Assembly: GCF_018139145.2 (NCBI RefSeq)
Contig: NC_059481.1
Span: 2,344,368 to 2,408,367, forward strand
Reading direction: 5' to 3'
DNA length: 64,000 nt
Origin: Gymnogyps californianus
Lineage: Eukaryota; Chordata; Aves; Accipitriformes; Cathartidae
Below are positions 1 through 10,764 of this stretch, piece after piece; within the stretch, counting starts at the first letter, position 1, and each line of letters begins with the position of its first letter. The notes under the pieces are model-generated. The model had not been told where the DNA came from, searched no databases, and saw only the letters and a list, made by a program, of their open reading frames with translations. A program made the translations under genes and the position numbers.

Positions 1-44
1 CTGGGTGCAAAGGGAGGAGCGGATGTGGCCGGAGCCCCCCTGGT

Positions 45-605
45 CCTTGAAAGGGGATGGGGATGGGGAAGGGGATGAGGATGGGGATGAGGATGATGAT
101 GGGGATGGGAATGGGAATGAGGATGGGGATGGGAATGAGGACAAGGCTGGGGATGGGGACAGGGATGGGGATGAGGATGGGGATGGGGACGAGGATGAAG
201 ATGAGAATAGGGATGAGGATGGGGATGGGAATGAGGACGAGGATGGAGATGAGGACAAGGATGGGGATGGGGATGAGGATGAGAATGGGGATGAGGACGA
301 GGATGGGGATGAGGATGGGGATGGGGCCGAGGATGGGGATGAAGGTAGGGATAAGGACGGGGATAGGGATGAGGAGGGGGATGAGGACGAGGATGGGGAT
401 GGGGACAAGGATGGGGATGGGGTTGTGGATGAAGATGGGGATGGGGATGAGGACGAGGATGAGGATGGGGATGGGGATGAGGATGGGGATGGGGTTGTGG
501 ATGAAGATGGGGCTGGGGTTGTGGACGAGGATGGGGATGGGGTTGTGGATGAAGATGGGGCTGGGGATGAGGATGGGGTTGGGGATGGGGATGAGGATGG
601 GGACA
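45..605. repeat. GGGGAT/GAGGAT purine-rich minisatellite
   Basis: Tandem 6- and 12-base units built from ggggat, gaggat and gaggac run almost without interruption. The + strand is nearly all purine plus T, with many GGGG runs that could form quadruplexes. Every forward frame stays open through it, giving Asp/Glu/Gly-rich or Met/Gly-rich reading frames; these are products of the repeat and not genes. It lies upstream of LOXL1 exon 2, so it most likely sits in LOXL1 intron 1. The rest of 1-1475 shows no exon I can support; a short ctgt run occurs near 905-933. Confidence 0.9.
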
Positions 606-1475
606 AGCTGGCGAGCTCGCAGGAAGGAGAGATGCTAAGCAGAGGTTGTTGCGGAGCAGGGCTTGGCTTTGCAGAGGGCTGTGAGAAGGGAAACTGAGGC
701 ACGGAGCGCCTGGGGAGCATCCTCCCCCATCCTGGTCCTTCTTGAGGGGCAGAAGTAAGGATGCTTTCCGGGTCGGTGGTCCCGGAGGAGCCTTTGGGAA
801 GGGGAGGTGTGAAAGGGCGTTGCTGGGGGGGGAAGTGCCGGCTCCAGCTGGGCTCTGTAATGCTTTTGGAAAGCGTGGCAGCCCCCGCCCGTCCCTGCGG
901 CCGTCTGTCTGTCGGTCTGTCTGTCTGTCTGTTGGCAGCTCGCTTCGGCTTGGCCCCAAGCGCAAAGCAACGTCGGGAATTAAAGGAGAGGAGGGATAAC
1001 GGTGCGGGGGGCCTGGGGTTAGCAAAGCCCTCACTACCCCTGTTTTGGGTGAAAAACAGGAAACAGGGCAGGAAATAGGGACCCCCCCTGTTTTGGGAGT
1101 CGTGTCATCCCCCGTCCCTATTTGCCACCGGGGTGGGAGCCGGGGGGTTCAGGGGGACCCCAATAACCTCTCGCAGGGCGGCCGGGCATGGCGGCTGGCC
1201 AGGGCTGGGTGTAATCGCTTCCAGGAGGACGGGTTGAGCAATCCCGCTGTAGGAAAATGGAGGACTGGGATTTGCCAGCAGGAGCTGGGGGGGAAGGGGA
1301 GGGGAAGGGAGGATTTTCCATCTGCAGCTTAAAATTAAAAAAACGTGGTGGTGACCGAAGCGAAACTTCCCCACAAGGTCGGGGCTGGCTGCTTCGAGGA
1401 GGGGACCGCTGCATCCCCAAGTCTTGTCCCCAAGCCCTGTCCCCGTCCTCAGGGCTGTCCCCATCCTCCTGGCAG

Positions 1476-4368
1476 GTCTCCCCGACTTGGTGCCGGACCC
1501 CAACTACGTGCAAGCGTCCACCTATGTGCAGCGAGCTCACCTGTACTCGCTGCGCTGCGCGGCGGAGGAGAAGTGCCTGGCCAGGTAGGAGCGGCCGTGG
1601 GGAGTGGGCTGCGTCCTGGGGCGAGGGGGAGATGGGGAGCGGGCGGGGGGGGGCATGTTGGGGGGCAAGGGGGGATGTGCTGGTAGGGGAGGAGGATGAA
1701 GGAGAAGGATGGAGGAGAGGAGAAGGAAAGGGGAAAGGGCAGGGAAGGATAAGGAAGAGGAAAGGGGAAAGGGAAGGGGAAGGAGGAGAAGGATGAAGGA
1801 GAAGGATGGAGGAGAGGAGAAGGGGAAAGGGAAGGGATGGATAGGGGAGAGGGAAGGGGAAAGGGAAGAGGGATGGAGAAGAAGGAGAAGGATGAAGGAA
1901 AAGGATGGAGGAGAGGAGAAGGGGAAAGGGAAGGGATGGATAGGGGAGAGGGAAGGGGAAAGGGAAGAGGGATGGAGAAGAAGGAGAAGGATGAAGGAAA
2001 AGGATGGAGGAGAGAAGGAAAGGGGAAAGGGAAGGATAGGGAACATGAAAGGGTAAAGGGAAGGGGAAGGAGGATGAAGGAAAAGAATGGAGGAGAGAAG
2101 GAAAGGGAAAAGGAAAGTGAAGAGGAAAGGGGAAAGGGAAGGGGAAGGAGGAGAAGAATGGAGGAGAGAAGGAAAGGGGAAAGGGAAGGGAAGGATAGGG
2201 AAGAGGGAAGGGGAAAGGAAAGAGGAAGGGGAAGGGAAGGACAGGGAAGGGGAAGGGGAAAGGGAAGGGGAAGGAGGAGAAGGATGGAGGAGAGAAGGAA
2301 AGGGGAAAGGGAAGGGAAGGATAGGGAAGAGGAAGGGGAAAGGAAAGAGGAAGGGAAGGGAAGGACAGGGAAGAGGGAAGGGGAAAGGGAAGAGAAGGAA
2401 AGGGAAGAGGAAAGGGGAAAGGGAAGGGGAAGGAGAAGGATGGAGGAGAGCAGAAAAGGGGAAAGGAAAGAGGAAAGGGAAGGGGAAGGAGGAGAAGGAT
2501 GAAGGAGGGGAAAGAGGAAAGGGGAAAGGAGAGGAAAGAGGAAGGGGGAAAGGGAAGAAGAAAGGGGAAGGGGAAGAGGGATGAAGGAGAGGAGGGGAAA
2601 GGAGAGGAGAAGGGAAGGAAAGAGGGAAGGGGAAAGGAAAGGGCAAAGGGCAAAGCGAATTTTTCATTGTTTCCTTTTCTGCGGAGGAAACTCTCCCTAC
2701 AGAGGCACTCGCCGGGGATTTTCTTCCACAGGGGTGCCAGGGCTGAGCCTGTGCCCCGCGCCTGGCGGGGCTCCTGTCCCCCGGGGCTGGGGCCAAGGGC
2801 AGGGGGGGGACATTGGCATTGACCTTCCCCGATGTCCCCAGCACCGCCTACACCGCCGAAGCCACCGACTACGACGTGCGGGTGCTCCTGCGGTTTCCCC
2901 AGCGGGTGAAGAACCAGGGCACGGCCGACTTTCTGCCCAGCCGGCCCCGGCACAGCTGGGAGTGGCACAGCTGCCACCAGTGAGTGTCCCCCCCTCCCCT
3001 CCATCAGCCCTCCTCTTCGTGGCACCTTTAAGGCTTCTTTCGTGGCATTTTTAAGGCTTTTGTAATGGCATTTCCCCCTTTTTGTGGCTTTGCTTGGAGA
3101 TTTTGGGGGGGGGCACACACGGACGTGTCACCTTGCTTCGCCTCTTTGTCCCTAAAGCCACCAAGCTCCTGCAATTAATGTCCCCAAGGAGGGAGCTGGC
3201 AAACTGGTGTGGACCCATGGTTGATGGGGAGCCCCCAAAATCACATCTGGGGAGGGGACGGTGCCATTTTGGGGGTGGGGGTGGGACGATGACCCTGACT
3301 GTCATCGTCCGTCCGTCTGTGTCCCCCCCCCATCCCCAGGCACTACCACAGCATGGATGAGTTCAGCCACTACGACCTGCTGGATGCCACCACGGGGAGG
3401 AAGGTGGCCGAGGGCCACAAGGCCAGCTTCTGCCTGGAGGACACCACCTGCGATTTCGGCAACCTGAAGCGTTACGCCTGCACGGCCCACACCCAGGTGC
3501 CTTTGGGGGGGGGGGGATGCTTGAAGGGCTCCTCGGGGTTCACCACCCCCCCCCCACCCCCCCAGCACACCCTGAACCCCCTTTTCTCCCCGCAGGGCTT
3601 GAGCCCCGGCTGTTACGACACCTACAACGCCGACATCGACTGCCAGTGGATCGATATAACAGACGTGCAGCCGGGGAATTACGTCTTAAAGGTGGCCAGG
3701 GTCATCGGGGGAGATTTTTAGGGGCAAACATTACTGATTTGGGGTCGGCTTGGGATCTTCTCAACCATCGGGTTCGGGACCATGCACATTTTTCGGAGCC
3801 ATCCCTTTAACAAGGGTTTGGGTGCTGCTCGTCCCCCCTCTTACTAATTTTTGAGGGTGTGTTTTTCCTTCCCTTTCCCCCGTTTTTAGGTTCAAGTGAA
3901 CCCCAAATACATCGTCCTGGAGTCGGACTTCACCAACAACGTGGTGAGGTGCAACATCCATTACACCGGACGCTACGTCGCCACAACAAACTGCAAGATT
4001 TCCCAGTAAGGAGATGTCTGTCTGTCCTTCTCTGTTGGTCTGTCCTTCTCTGTTCTTCCCTTGGCCATCAAAAAAACAGAGATGGGGGGGCAGACCCAAG
4101 CAGTTTAATTCCTTTTTTCCTCCCTTTCATCCGGGTTTTCTTTGCGAGCATCAAAAAAAAAAGCTGGATTTGGCCCGCGGTGGAGCTGGGGGTTGGTGTC
4201 TCGCTCCCTTTTGGGGTGTTCGTATTGAATTTCCTTGTTCTTCCGGGGAAGAACGAAGCTGAGTTCCGAAAGAACCCCCACACCACCTTCGAAATAAGGT
4301 TTTGAAATGTCTTCCTAAGTGCATTCCCCAAATCCTGGGATTTTGTTTTGTCTTCTTGTAGATCTTGA
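1476..4368 (+). CDS. LOXL1: LOXL1, lysyl oxidase-like 1, catalytic domain exons 2-7 (5' part outside window)
   Basis: Secreted copper amine oxidase that oxidises lysines of tropoelastin and collagen for cross-linking. Six exons are readable: 1476-1584, 2842-2979, 3340-3496, 3596-3691, 3890-4005 and 4362-4368. The lengths 109, 138, 157, 96 and 116 are those I recall for LOX-family catalytic exons, and all splice sites are GT-AG. Visible hallmarks are the copper-binding stretch [16 protein letters not shown] (its codon split joins exons 3 and 4), the LTQ lysine in GHKASF and the LTQ tyrosine in DTYNADIDC. The last exon supplies only the end of one Gln codon, Ser and the TGA at 4366-4368, giving the LOXL1-type end NCKISQS. 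The large first exon (signal peptide, propeptide) must lie left of the window. Intron 6 contains the left edge of the big palindrome, so this last exon lies inside the repeat. Family-level alternatives LOX and LOXL2-4 fit less well. Confidence 0.95.
1690..2655. repeat. Long (GGGAAA/GGAGAA)n polypurine tract in LOXL1 intron 2
   Basis: About 1 kb of nearly pure G/A on the + strand, with recurring blocks such as ggaaaggggaaagggaagg and ggaggagaaggatgaagg. It could form intramolecular triplex DNA and is likely length-variable. Long reading frames on both strands (Lys/Glu/Gly or Pro/Ser/Phe rich) come only from the repeat. Confidence 0.9.
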
Positions 4369-4647
4369 TGGGAGCAGGGCCGGAGGGACGTCACCTGCCC
4401 CAGCCTCTGTCCCCATCTCGAGAAAGCGCCTGAGCTGGCTCCTCTGTCCCACCAGAGACCCCAGAGCCCATCAGCAGCTCCTCGAGACCCCCCCCCCAAA
4501 AGAACCCCATTTCTTCACGTTAAAAGGAGGGGAAGCAAGAATGACTCTTTGAAATAATTTTTTTTTTATACTTAACTTTTCTTTAACCTTCGGGTTTGGG
4601 TTTTTTTTTTTCCATTTCCTAAGGGAAACCAACGCTGTTTTAGCTGG

Positions 4648-4653
4648 AATAAA
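4648..4653 (+). terminator. LOXL1: LOXL1 poly(A) signal
   Basis: AATAAA about 280 bases after the LOXL1 stop codon. The 3'UTR would run from 4369 to about 4670. It lies in the left palindrome arm and is mirrored at 15020-15025. Confidence 0.6.
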
Positions 4654-4984
4654 GGCAGGGGCCCGTAAATGCTGTATAAATGATGTAAATCGCATATTAG
4701 CAATAGAGAGCTCTGTAGTCCTTAAACCCCTTCGGCATTTTTTTGGGGGGGGATCTCCGGCGATGCCGCCTCCCCAGGGGGAAAGAAGAGAGCCCGGATT
4801 TGGAGGGGCTGCCCTGCCAGGGATGCTCGACTCCTCTTCGTGAGGCGGCTGCCACGCCGGGATGCTCCGGTCACTTTTGGGACCGAAGGTGCTGGAAATC
4901 CCGTTCCCTTAACGGGGGGGCTCGCTCTGTCTGTTCAGCTTTTGAAAATAGGAAGGGAGTCCTCGAGATGACTGGAAGTCTTGG

Positions 4985-5018
4985 TTTATTATTATTATTA
5001 TTAATAATATTATTATTT
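4985..5018. repeat. AT-rich hairpin, left arm outer
   Basis: ttattatta... followed by taataatattatt forms a local inverted repeat of A/T only, set between GC-rich blocks. The mirror copy is near 14590-14690. Confidence 0.7.
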
Positions 5019-5079
5019 TCACGAGCTTTAACACCAGAAATCATTAAAACACGTTGCTTTTGAGGGTCTGGCGTTTAAC

Positions 5080-6320
5080 TGAGGCCACGGTGCCACCGCG
5101 ACGGCCGCCCCCCCGCCAGGTCCTGTGTCGTCGTCGTCCCCCCACGCCCCAACCCGTGTCCCCCCACTTCTCCTGTCCCCTCCTGCCAGCTCCTGTCCCT
5201 CCTGCAAGCTCCTGTCCCCTCCTGCCAGCTCCTGTCCTGCCCCCCGCCACGTCCTGTCCCCCGCCTCACCCCCTGTCCCCCCACCATCTTCCCCCGGCCC
5301 CCACCTCTGTCCCCGGCAGCCCCCGCCCCTTCCCCAGGCCCCGCCCCTCGCCCCGCCCCCTCCAGCACCGCCCGCCCCGTTCCCGCCCTCCCGTCCGTTC
5401 CCGGCACCGCCCCGGCTCCTCCCGCCGCGGCGGCCCCGCGCCCGCCTTCCCCCCGCCCCGCCTCGCTCCGGGCCTGCCCCCGGTCGGCTCCGGGCCGGCC
5501 CAGCGCGGAGCTCCGCCCGCCCGCCCGGAGAGGCCGGGGGAGACCGGGCCGTGGCCCAGGGACCCGGCCTGGCGGAGCTCGGCGGCGACGGTGAGTGGGG
5601 CCGCCCCGGCCGCGCGGGGCCCCGAGCCCCGGCCCGAGCCGGCTCCGCCCGGGAGCGGCCTTCGCGGCTGCGCGGGGCACAAGCGGCGGCCGGGCCGGGG
5701 CCGCTCCACGGGGCTCCGGAACGACCCGGGCGAGCCGGGGCCGGGCGGGGCGGGGCGGCGCAGCGACGAGCCCGGAGCGGCCGCCCCGAGCCCGGGTAAG
5801 AGGCGCCGGGGGCCGCGGGCGGAGCGGGGCCGGGGCCGGGGCCGGGGAGCCCGGCGGGGCCGCGGGGGGTCCCGGGCCGGGCCCGGCTGCAGCGGGGCTG
5901 GGCGGGCCGGAGGCCGGCGGGGGGCGGCTGCGGGCTCCGCGGGGGCTCCCCGGGCCCAGCAGCGCGGGAAGCTGCGCCCCCGCCCCGGGACGGGCCCCCC
6001 CCTTGCCGGGGGCGGCTGCTGGGCGCGGGCCGGGCCCTGCCGGGGAGCCCCAGCCCCGGGGGCCTGGCTGGGGACGGGCCCTGCCCGCCCCGGCCCCCTG
6101 CCCGCCGCTGCGGGCCCGGCAGCCCCGGGACACCCCCTTACCGCTCCGGCTCCGGCTCGCACACGCTCGGTGGCAGCTCCCGCCGCTCCCGGCTCCGCTG
6201 ACGGACGCTCCGGCTCGGCCTCAGCTCCCGCCCCGGCCCCGGCCCCGGCCCCGCGGCATCCCGGCTCCCGCCCCGCGGTCGGGACTTCGGCTCGGCCCCG
6301 GGGTCTCCGCTTCCCCGCCA
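5080..6320. promoter_or_regulatory. CpG-island-like block, left arm
   Basis: Very high G+C with dense CpG and repeated GGGCGG/CCGCCC boxes. Donor-like sites gacg|gtgagt near 5590 and ccgg|gtaaga near 5795 face the + strand. Such composition is typical of a vertebrate promoter, but I see no coding exon. Long open frames here reflect lack of stop codons in GC-rich DNA. Confidence 0.5.
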
Positions 6321-6329
6321 GCCCGGCGG

Positions 6330-7950
6330 CATTTATTCCAGCCCCAGCGCTCGCCCCACCACCTCGGCTCCGGCTCCGGCTCTGCCTCGGCTCTTCTCCG
6401 GCCCCCCGCTCTCCCGGTCAGCTCCCGCCTCCCGGTCTGTATTTCAGGCCGGAGCCGGGGCTTGGATTTCAGCCCCAGCTCGGCATCGTGTCAGCTCCTG
6501 CACCGCGGCCGGGATTTCAGCTCCCGCTCGGCATCAGCTCAGCCCCAGCCCTGCAGCATTTATCTCCGCTTCAGCCCCAGCCCCGGGGTCTTTATTCCAG
6601 CCCCAGCCCTGCAGTCGCTGTTTCAGCCCCAGCCCCTTCCCCACGGTTTTTATTTCAGCCCCAGCGCTTTTATTTCAGCTCCAGCTCTGCATCGTGTCAG
6701 CTCCAGTCCCACGGTCGGGATTTCTGCCCCCACGCCAGTATCTTTATTTCAGCTCCAGCCCTACAGATTTTTTATTTCAGCCCCAGGATCTTTATTCCAG
6801 CTCTGCCTTGACTCAGCCCCAGCCCCACGGTCGCTCTTTCTGCCCCAGCCCTGCAATCTTTATTCCAGCCCCGGCTCCGTGTTGTGTCAGCTCCAGCCCT
6901 ACAGCCGGGATTTCAGCTCTGGTTCTGTGTTGTGTCAGCTCCAGCCCCACGGTCAGGATTTCTGCCCCCACCCCAGGGTCTTTATTTCAGCTCCAGCCCT
7001 ACAGGTTTTTATTTCAGCCCCAGGACCTTTATTCCAGCCCCAGCCCCACAATCTTTATTCCAGCTCCACTGGCACAGCCATTGGTATCTCAGCTCCAGCC
7101 CCACAGGCTCTACTGTGGCTCCGGCTCCAGCCCCGCCGTCGGGATTTCAGCTCCAGCCCTACGTTATTTATTTCAGCTCCAGTCCTATGGGTTTCCATTT
7201 CAGCCCCACAATCTTTATTCCAGCCCCAGCCCCATGGTCACTGTCACTCTACCCTCACACAGCTGATTTCAGCCCCAGCCCTCTCATTTTTATTTCAGCT
7301 CCGGCTCTGCCTCGTTTCTTCTCCAGCCCCACGGCCGGGATTGGAGCTGCAGCCCCAGGGTGTTTGTTCCAGCCCCAGGGTCAGTGTTTCAGCCCCAGCC
7401 CCACGGTCGCTGTTTCGGCCCCAGCTCTGGGATGCTTCAGCTCCAGCCCTACAGCCGGGATTTCACCTCCAGCACCTCGGCCGGGATTTCGGCTCCAGCT
7501 TGGCCTCGTCTCAGCCCCAGCCATGCTGTCTGTATTCCTCCCCAGCCCCACGGTTGGGATTTCAGCTCAGCCCCATGGTCTTTATTTCCCCTCCAGCCTT
7601 TATTTCAGCTCCGGCTCTGCGTTGTTTCAGCTCCAGCCCCACGGTCGGGATTTCTGCCCCAGCCCTACAATCTTTATTCTAGCTCCAGTACCACAGTTGT
7701 CAGTATTTCAGCTCCAGCTCCGTATTGTGTCAGCTCCAGCCTTACAGTCTCCGTTTTGGCTCCAGTTCCATATCATGTCAGCTCCAGCTCTACATTATTT
7801 ATTTCAGCTCCAGCCCTATAAGTTTTTATTTCAACTCTACAATCTTTATTTTAACCTCAGCCCCATGGTCATTCTCACTCCACCTTCACACGTTTTATTT
7901 CAGCTCCAGCTCTATAACTTTTATTACATCTCCAGCCCTACTACAAGCTG
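6330..7950. repeat. Minisatellite of TTTATTYCAGCYCCAGCCC units, left arm
   Basis: Irregular tandem units of about 20-45 bases built around ttyatttcagcyccagccc, often with cacggtcgggatttctgcc variants. On the - strand each unit carries gctgraataaa, that is, a poly(A) signal pointing away from the palindrome centre. The long open frames (Ser/Ala/Pro/Gln/Phe rich) shift frame between units and are not genes. Confidence 0.9.
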
Positions 7951-8392
7951 TTCATGACATCATCCATCACTCAATGTCATCGCTGCCCCAACACTGCCTC
8001 AATGACCCCAGCCCTGTACCAGCACCGAATAAAGCCTCGGCCCCCCAGCCCCGTTGCCCCCCCGTGACTAGCACCAGCTCGGCCTGCTGCCTGCCGGCGT
8101 CCCCCGCCTCGGGGGCAAACCCGACCGGACCCCCGCCTCCGGTGGGCGCCCCCCCGCCCTGCCCCACACCCAGACCCCCCGAGCCGGCGCCTGGGGGCCG
8201 GGAACGGCCGCTCAGCCCCCGGTTCCCCGGCCCAAACGGCAGCCCTGGGACTGCTCCTCAGCCCCCCACACGCAGCCCCCAGCCCCGGCCCCCCCGGCTG
8301 CTCTCCGGGCCCCGCGGGCAGCACCCGCCCGCGGGAAGCCGCGGTGCGCCTCAGGAGCTCCCGCCCGTTACTGCTCAACAAACGTCACTTCT

Positions 8393-8449
8393 GTAATAAT
8401 ATAATAAAATAATAATAAGCTTTATTATTATGTTTCATTATATTATTAA
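8393..8449. repeat. AT-rich hairpin with central AAGCTT, left arm inner
   Basis: taataatataataaaataataataagctttattattatg... is a local palindrome around aagctt in otherwise GC-rich DNA. On the - strand its edge reads attattacag|aagtgacg, an acceptor-like junction, mirrored at 10292 on the + strand. Confidence 0.7.
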
Positions 8450-10230
8450 GCCGCAGACCCCGGCGGGCGCGAAGTCCGGCCCGGGCCACCGGCAGCGCAG
8501 CCCCATCGCCCGGGGGACGCCCCGGCCCCGGCCCTGCTCGGGACCCGACCCCCCGGGCAGCGGCCGGGGCCCCTCGCCGCCCCTGCGGGCCCCGGCACCC
8601 GCTCCCCGCCGCACCCCCCGCCAGGGCCGCCGCTGCCCGGCCCAAGCGCGGAGCAGCCGCCGGGACGGGGCCCCGCTCCCCCGCCGGGCACCGACGCGCA
8701 CCGGACCGGCACCCCCGCCCCGCCACACCGCCCGCGGTCTACCCCCGAACCGCCTCCTGCCCGGGGGCCCGGCCGCACCGCTCGTCGCCCCCGACATCAA
8801 ACGCAGGACTCCCGCGGACGCACACCGCCGCCCCGCTCCCCGGCCCGGCTCACCGACACCTCTGGGCCCGTGGGGCGGCAGCGCCAGCACCGACACCGAC
8901 CGCCACTCCCTACAGCCGCCACTCCTGACTGACGCGACCGGCCGCCCGCGCTCTAGAGCCTCCGGCTCCCCCCCGCCCCGCCTGGCCCGGCCCCGCCAAT
9001 CCCGGCCCGAGGCAGTGCCCGGTCCCGCCAATCCCGGCCCGAGGCAGTGCCCGGCCCCGCCAATCCCGACCCGAGGCAGCACCCCGCCCTGCCAATCACG
9101 ACCCATCGGACTACCCCGCCCTCCTCCGCTCCGTCCAATCCGAGCCCGTCCCTTCAATCCGCCCCCGCCCCGCCCGGCTGCCTGGCCCCGCTGCTCCTGC
9201 AGGCCCCGATCCCGCCGCCGCCGCTCCAGGGGCCACGGCCCGGCCGGAGGCCCGGGGAGCCCGGTTCCCCCCACACACACCTCCCCGGAGCGCTCCCTCC
9301 CGGGCGGTCCCGGCGGCGCGGGGTCGCTGCGAGCTCCGGCTCTTCCCGGCTCTGGGGGCTTGAACAGGACCGGGAGTGGCCTCCCTGCGGAGCCCCCGCC
9401 CGCCCTCACCAGATCTCAGCATCGCTGCCGGGACCGCGGCAGCGGGGCCGCGACCCCTGTGGCTCCGCGGAGCGGCGGCGGCGGCGGAATCGGGGCCTCC
9501 GGGGGCAGCGGGACCCGGGAGCCGGGCGGGGGCGGGGCCGGATCGAAGGGACGGGCCCGGATTGGGCGGAGCGGAGGCAGGCGGGGCGGGCCGGTTGGGT
9601 CGGAGCTGGCGGGGCCGGGCACTGACTCGGGCCGGGATTGGCGGAGCCGGGCGGGGCGGGGCGGGGCCGGAGGCGTTAAAGCGCCTGCGCGGGCGGCAAG
9701 TCCTGTCAGTCGGGAGCGGCGGCTGTGGGGAGTGGAGGTAGGTGCTGGCGCTGCTGCCCCGCGGGCCCAGAGGTGCCGGTGAGCCGGGCTGGGAGCGGGG
9801 CGGCGGTGGGCGGGCGGCCGGCCGCGGGAGCTCTGCGTGTGGGGGGGCGGGGTGGAGCGGGCGTTGGCGCGGGCGGGGCCGCGATTGATGTGGGGGCGGC
9901 GAGCGGTGCAGCCGGGCCCCCGGGCAGGAGGCGGTTCGGGGGAGACCCCGGGCGGGCGGTGTGGCGGGGCGGGGGTGCCGGTCCGGTGCGCGTCGGTGCC
10001 CGACGGGGGAGCGGGGCCCCGTCCCGGCGGCTGCTCCGCGCTTGGGCCGGGCAGCGGCGGCCCTGGCGGGGGTGCGGCGGGGAGCGGGTGCCGGGGCCCG
10101 CAGGGGCGGCGAGGGGCCCGGCCGCTGCCCGGGGGGTCGGGTCCTGAGCGGGGCCGGGGCCGGGGCGTCCCCCGGGCGATGGGGCTGCGCTGCCGGTGGC
10201 CCGGGCCGGACTTCGCGCCCGCCGGGGTAA
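8450..10230. promoter_or_regulatory. CpG- and CCAAT-rich palindrome centre, candidate bidirectional promoter
   Basis: GC-rich DNA with CCAAT boxes in tandem units of about 31 bases at roughly 8990-9150 (ccgccaatcccggcccgaggcagtgc, split here only for description) and the inverted counterparts attggcgg/attgggcgg at about 9560-9650, plus GC boxes. Right of centre, ggcgttaaagcgcctgcgcggg is followed by gtggag|gtaggt at 9735-9736 and by the acceptor attattacag at 10292. This is promoter-like architecture facing both ways. Transcription is inferred, not shown. Confidence 0.45.
9241..9454. other. Spacer at the centre of the palindrome
   Basis: About 0.2 kb of GC-rich sequence that I cannot pair with itself, between gctccagg at about 9220 (left) and its mirror near 9470 (right). 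Its edges are approximate because both sides are GC-rich and repetitive. Confidence 0.55.
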
Positions 10231-10234
10231 TGGC

Positions 10235-10291
10235 TTAATAGTATAATGAAACATAATAATAAAGCTTATTATTATTTTATTATATTATTAC
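10235..10291. repeat. AT-rich hairpin with central AAGCTT, right arm inner
   Basis: Mirror of 8393-8449. It ends ttattattacag, directly before aagtgacgtttgttgagcag, so it could act as a splice acceptor for rightward transcripts. Confidence 0.7.
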
Positions 10292-10764
10292 AGAAGTGAC
10301 GTTTGTTGAGCAGTGACGGGCGGGAGCTCCTGAGGCGCACCGCGGCTTCCCGCGGGCGGGTGCTGCCCGCGGGGCCCGGAGAGCAGCCGGGGGGGCCGGG
10401 GCTGGAGGCTGCGTGTGGGGGGCTGAGGAGCAGCCCCAGGGCTGCCGTTTGGGCCGGGGAACCGGGGGCCGAGCGGCCGTTCCCGGCCCCCAGGCGCCGG
10501 CTCGGGGGTCTGGGGCGGGTGTGGGGCAGGGCGGGGGGGCGCCCACCGGAGGCGGGGGTCCGGTCGGGTTTGCCCCCGAGGCGGGGGACGCCGGCAGGCA
10601 GCAGGCCGAGCTGGTGCTAGTCACGGGGGGGCAATGGGGCTGGGGGGCCGAGGCTTTATTCGGTGCTGGCACAGGGCTGGGGTCATTGAGGCAGTGTTGG
10701 GGCAGCGATGAGGGCTCCGATTGATGGGTGAGTGATGACAGTGACTGACAGATGATGTGAGCAG

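Larger units (their letters stand above)
4078..9240 (+). repeat. Left arm of a large palindrome (inverted repeat)
   Basis: From the run gatggggggg at 4081 onward this arm reads as the reverse complement of 9455-15593. Paired landmarks include the LOXL1 last exon (4362 with 15308), an AT-rich hairpin (4985-5018 with about 14650-14690), CpG-rich DNA (5080-6320 with 13310-14520), a minisatellite (6330-7950 with 10765-13305), a second AT-rich hairpin (8393-8449 with 10235-10291) and a CCAAT-rich core. Unique stretches compared by eye differ at about 1-2% of positions; the arms differ more by array length. The outer edge is in LOXL1 intron 6. Confidence 0.93.

Noticed and set aside
5..697. 230-codon Asp/Glu/Gly-rich open frame
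   Set aside because: Direct translation of the GGGGAT/GAGGAT tandem repeat; a second frame is also open and no family features or splice context exist.
1118..3118. 666-codon Pro/Ser/Phe-rich frame on the - strand
   Set aside because: Runs through the polypurine tract and antisense to LOXL1 exons; caused by base composition.
5054..7957. Several open frames of 190-695 codons, and their mirrors at 11598-14534
   Set aside because: They lie in CpG-rich and minisatellite DNA that lacks stops by composition; units shift frame, and the two palindrome arms do not keep the same frames.
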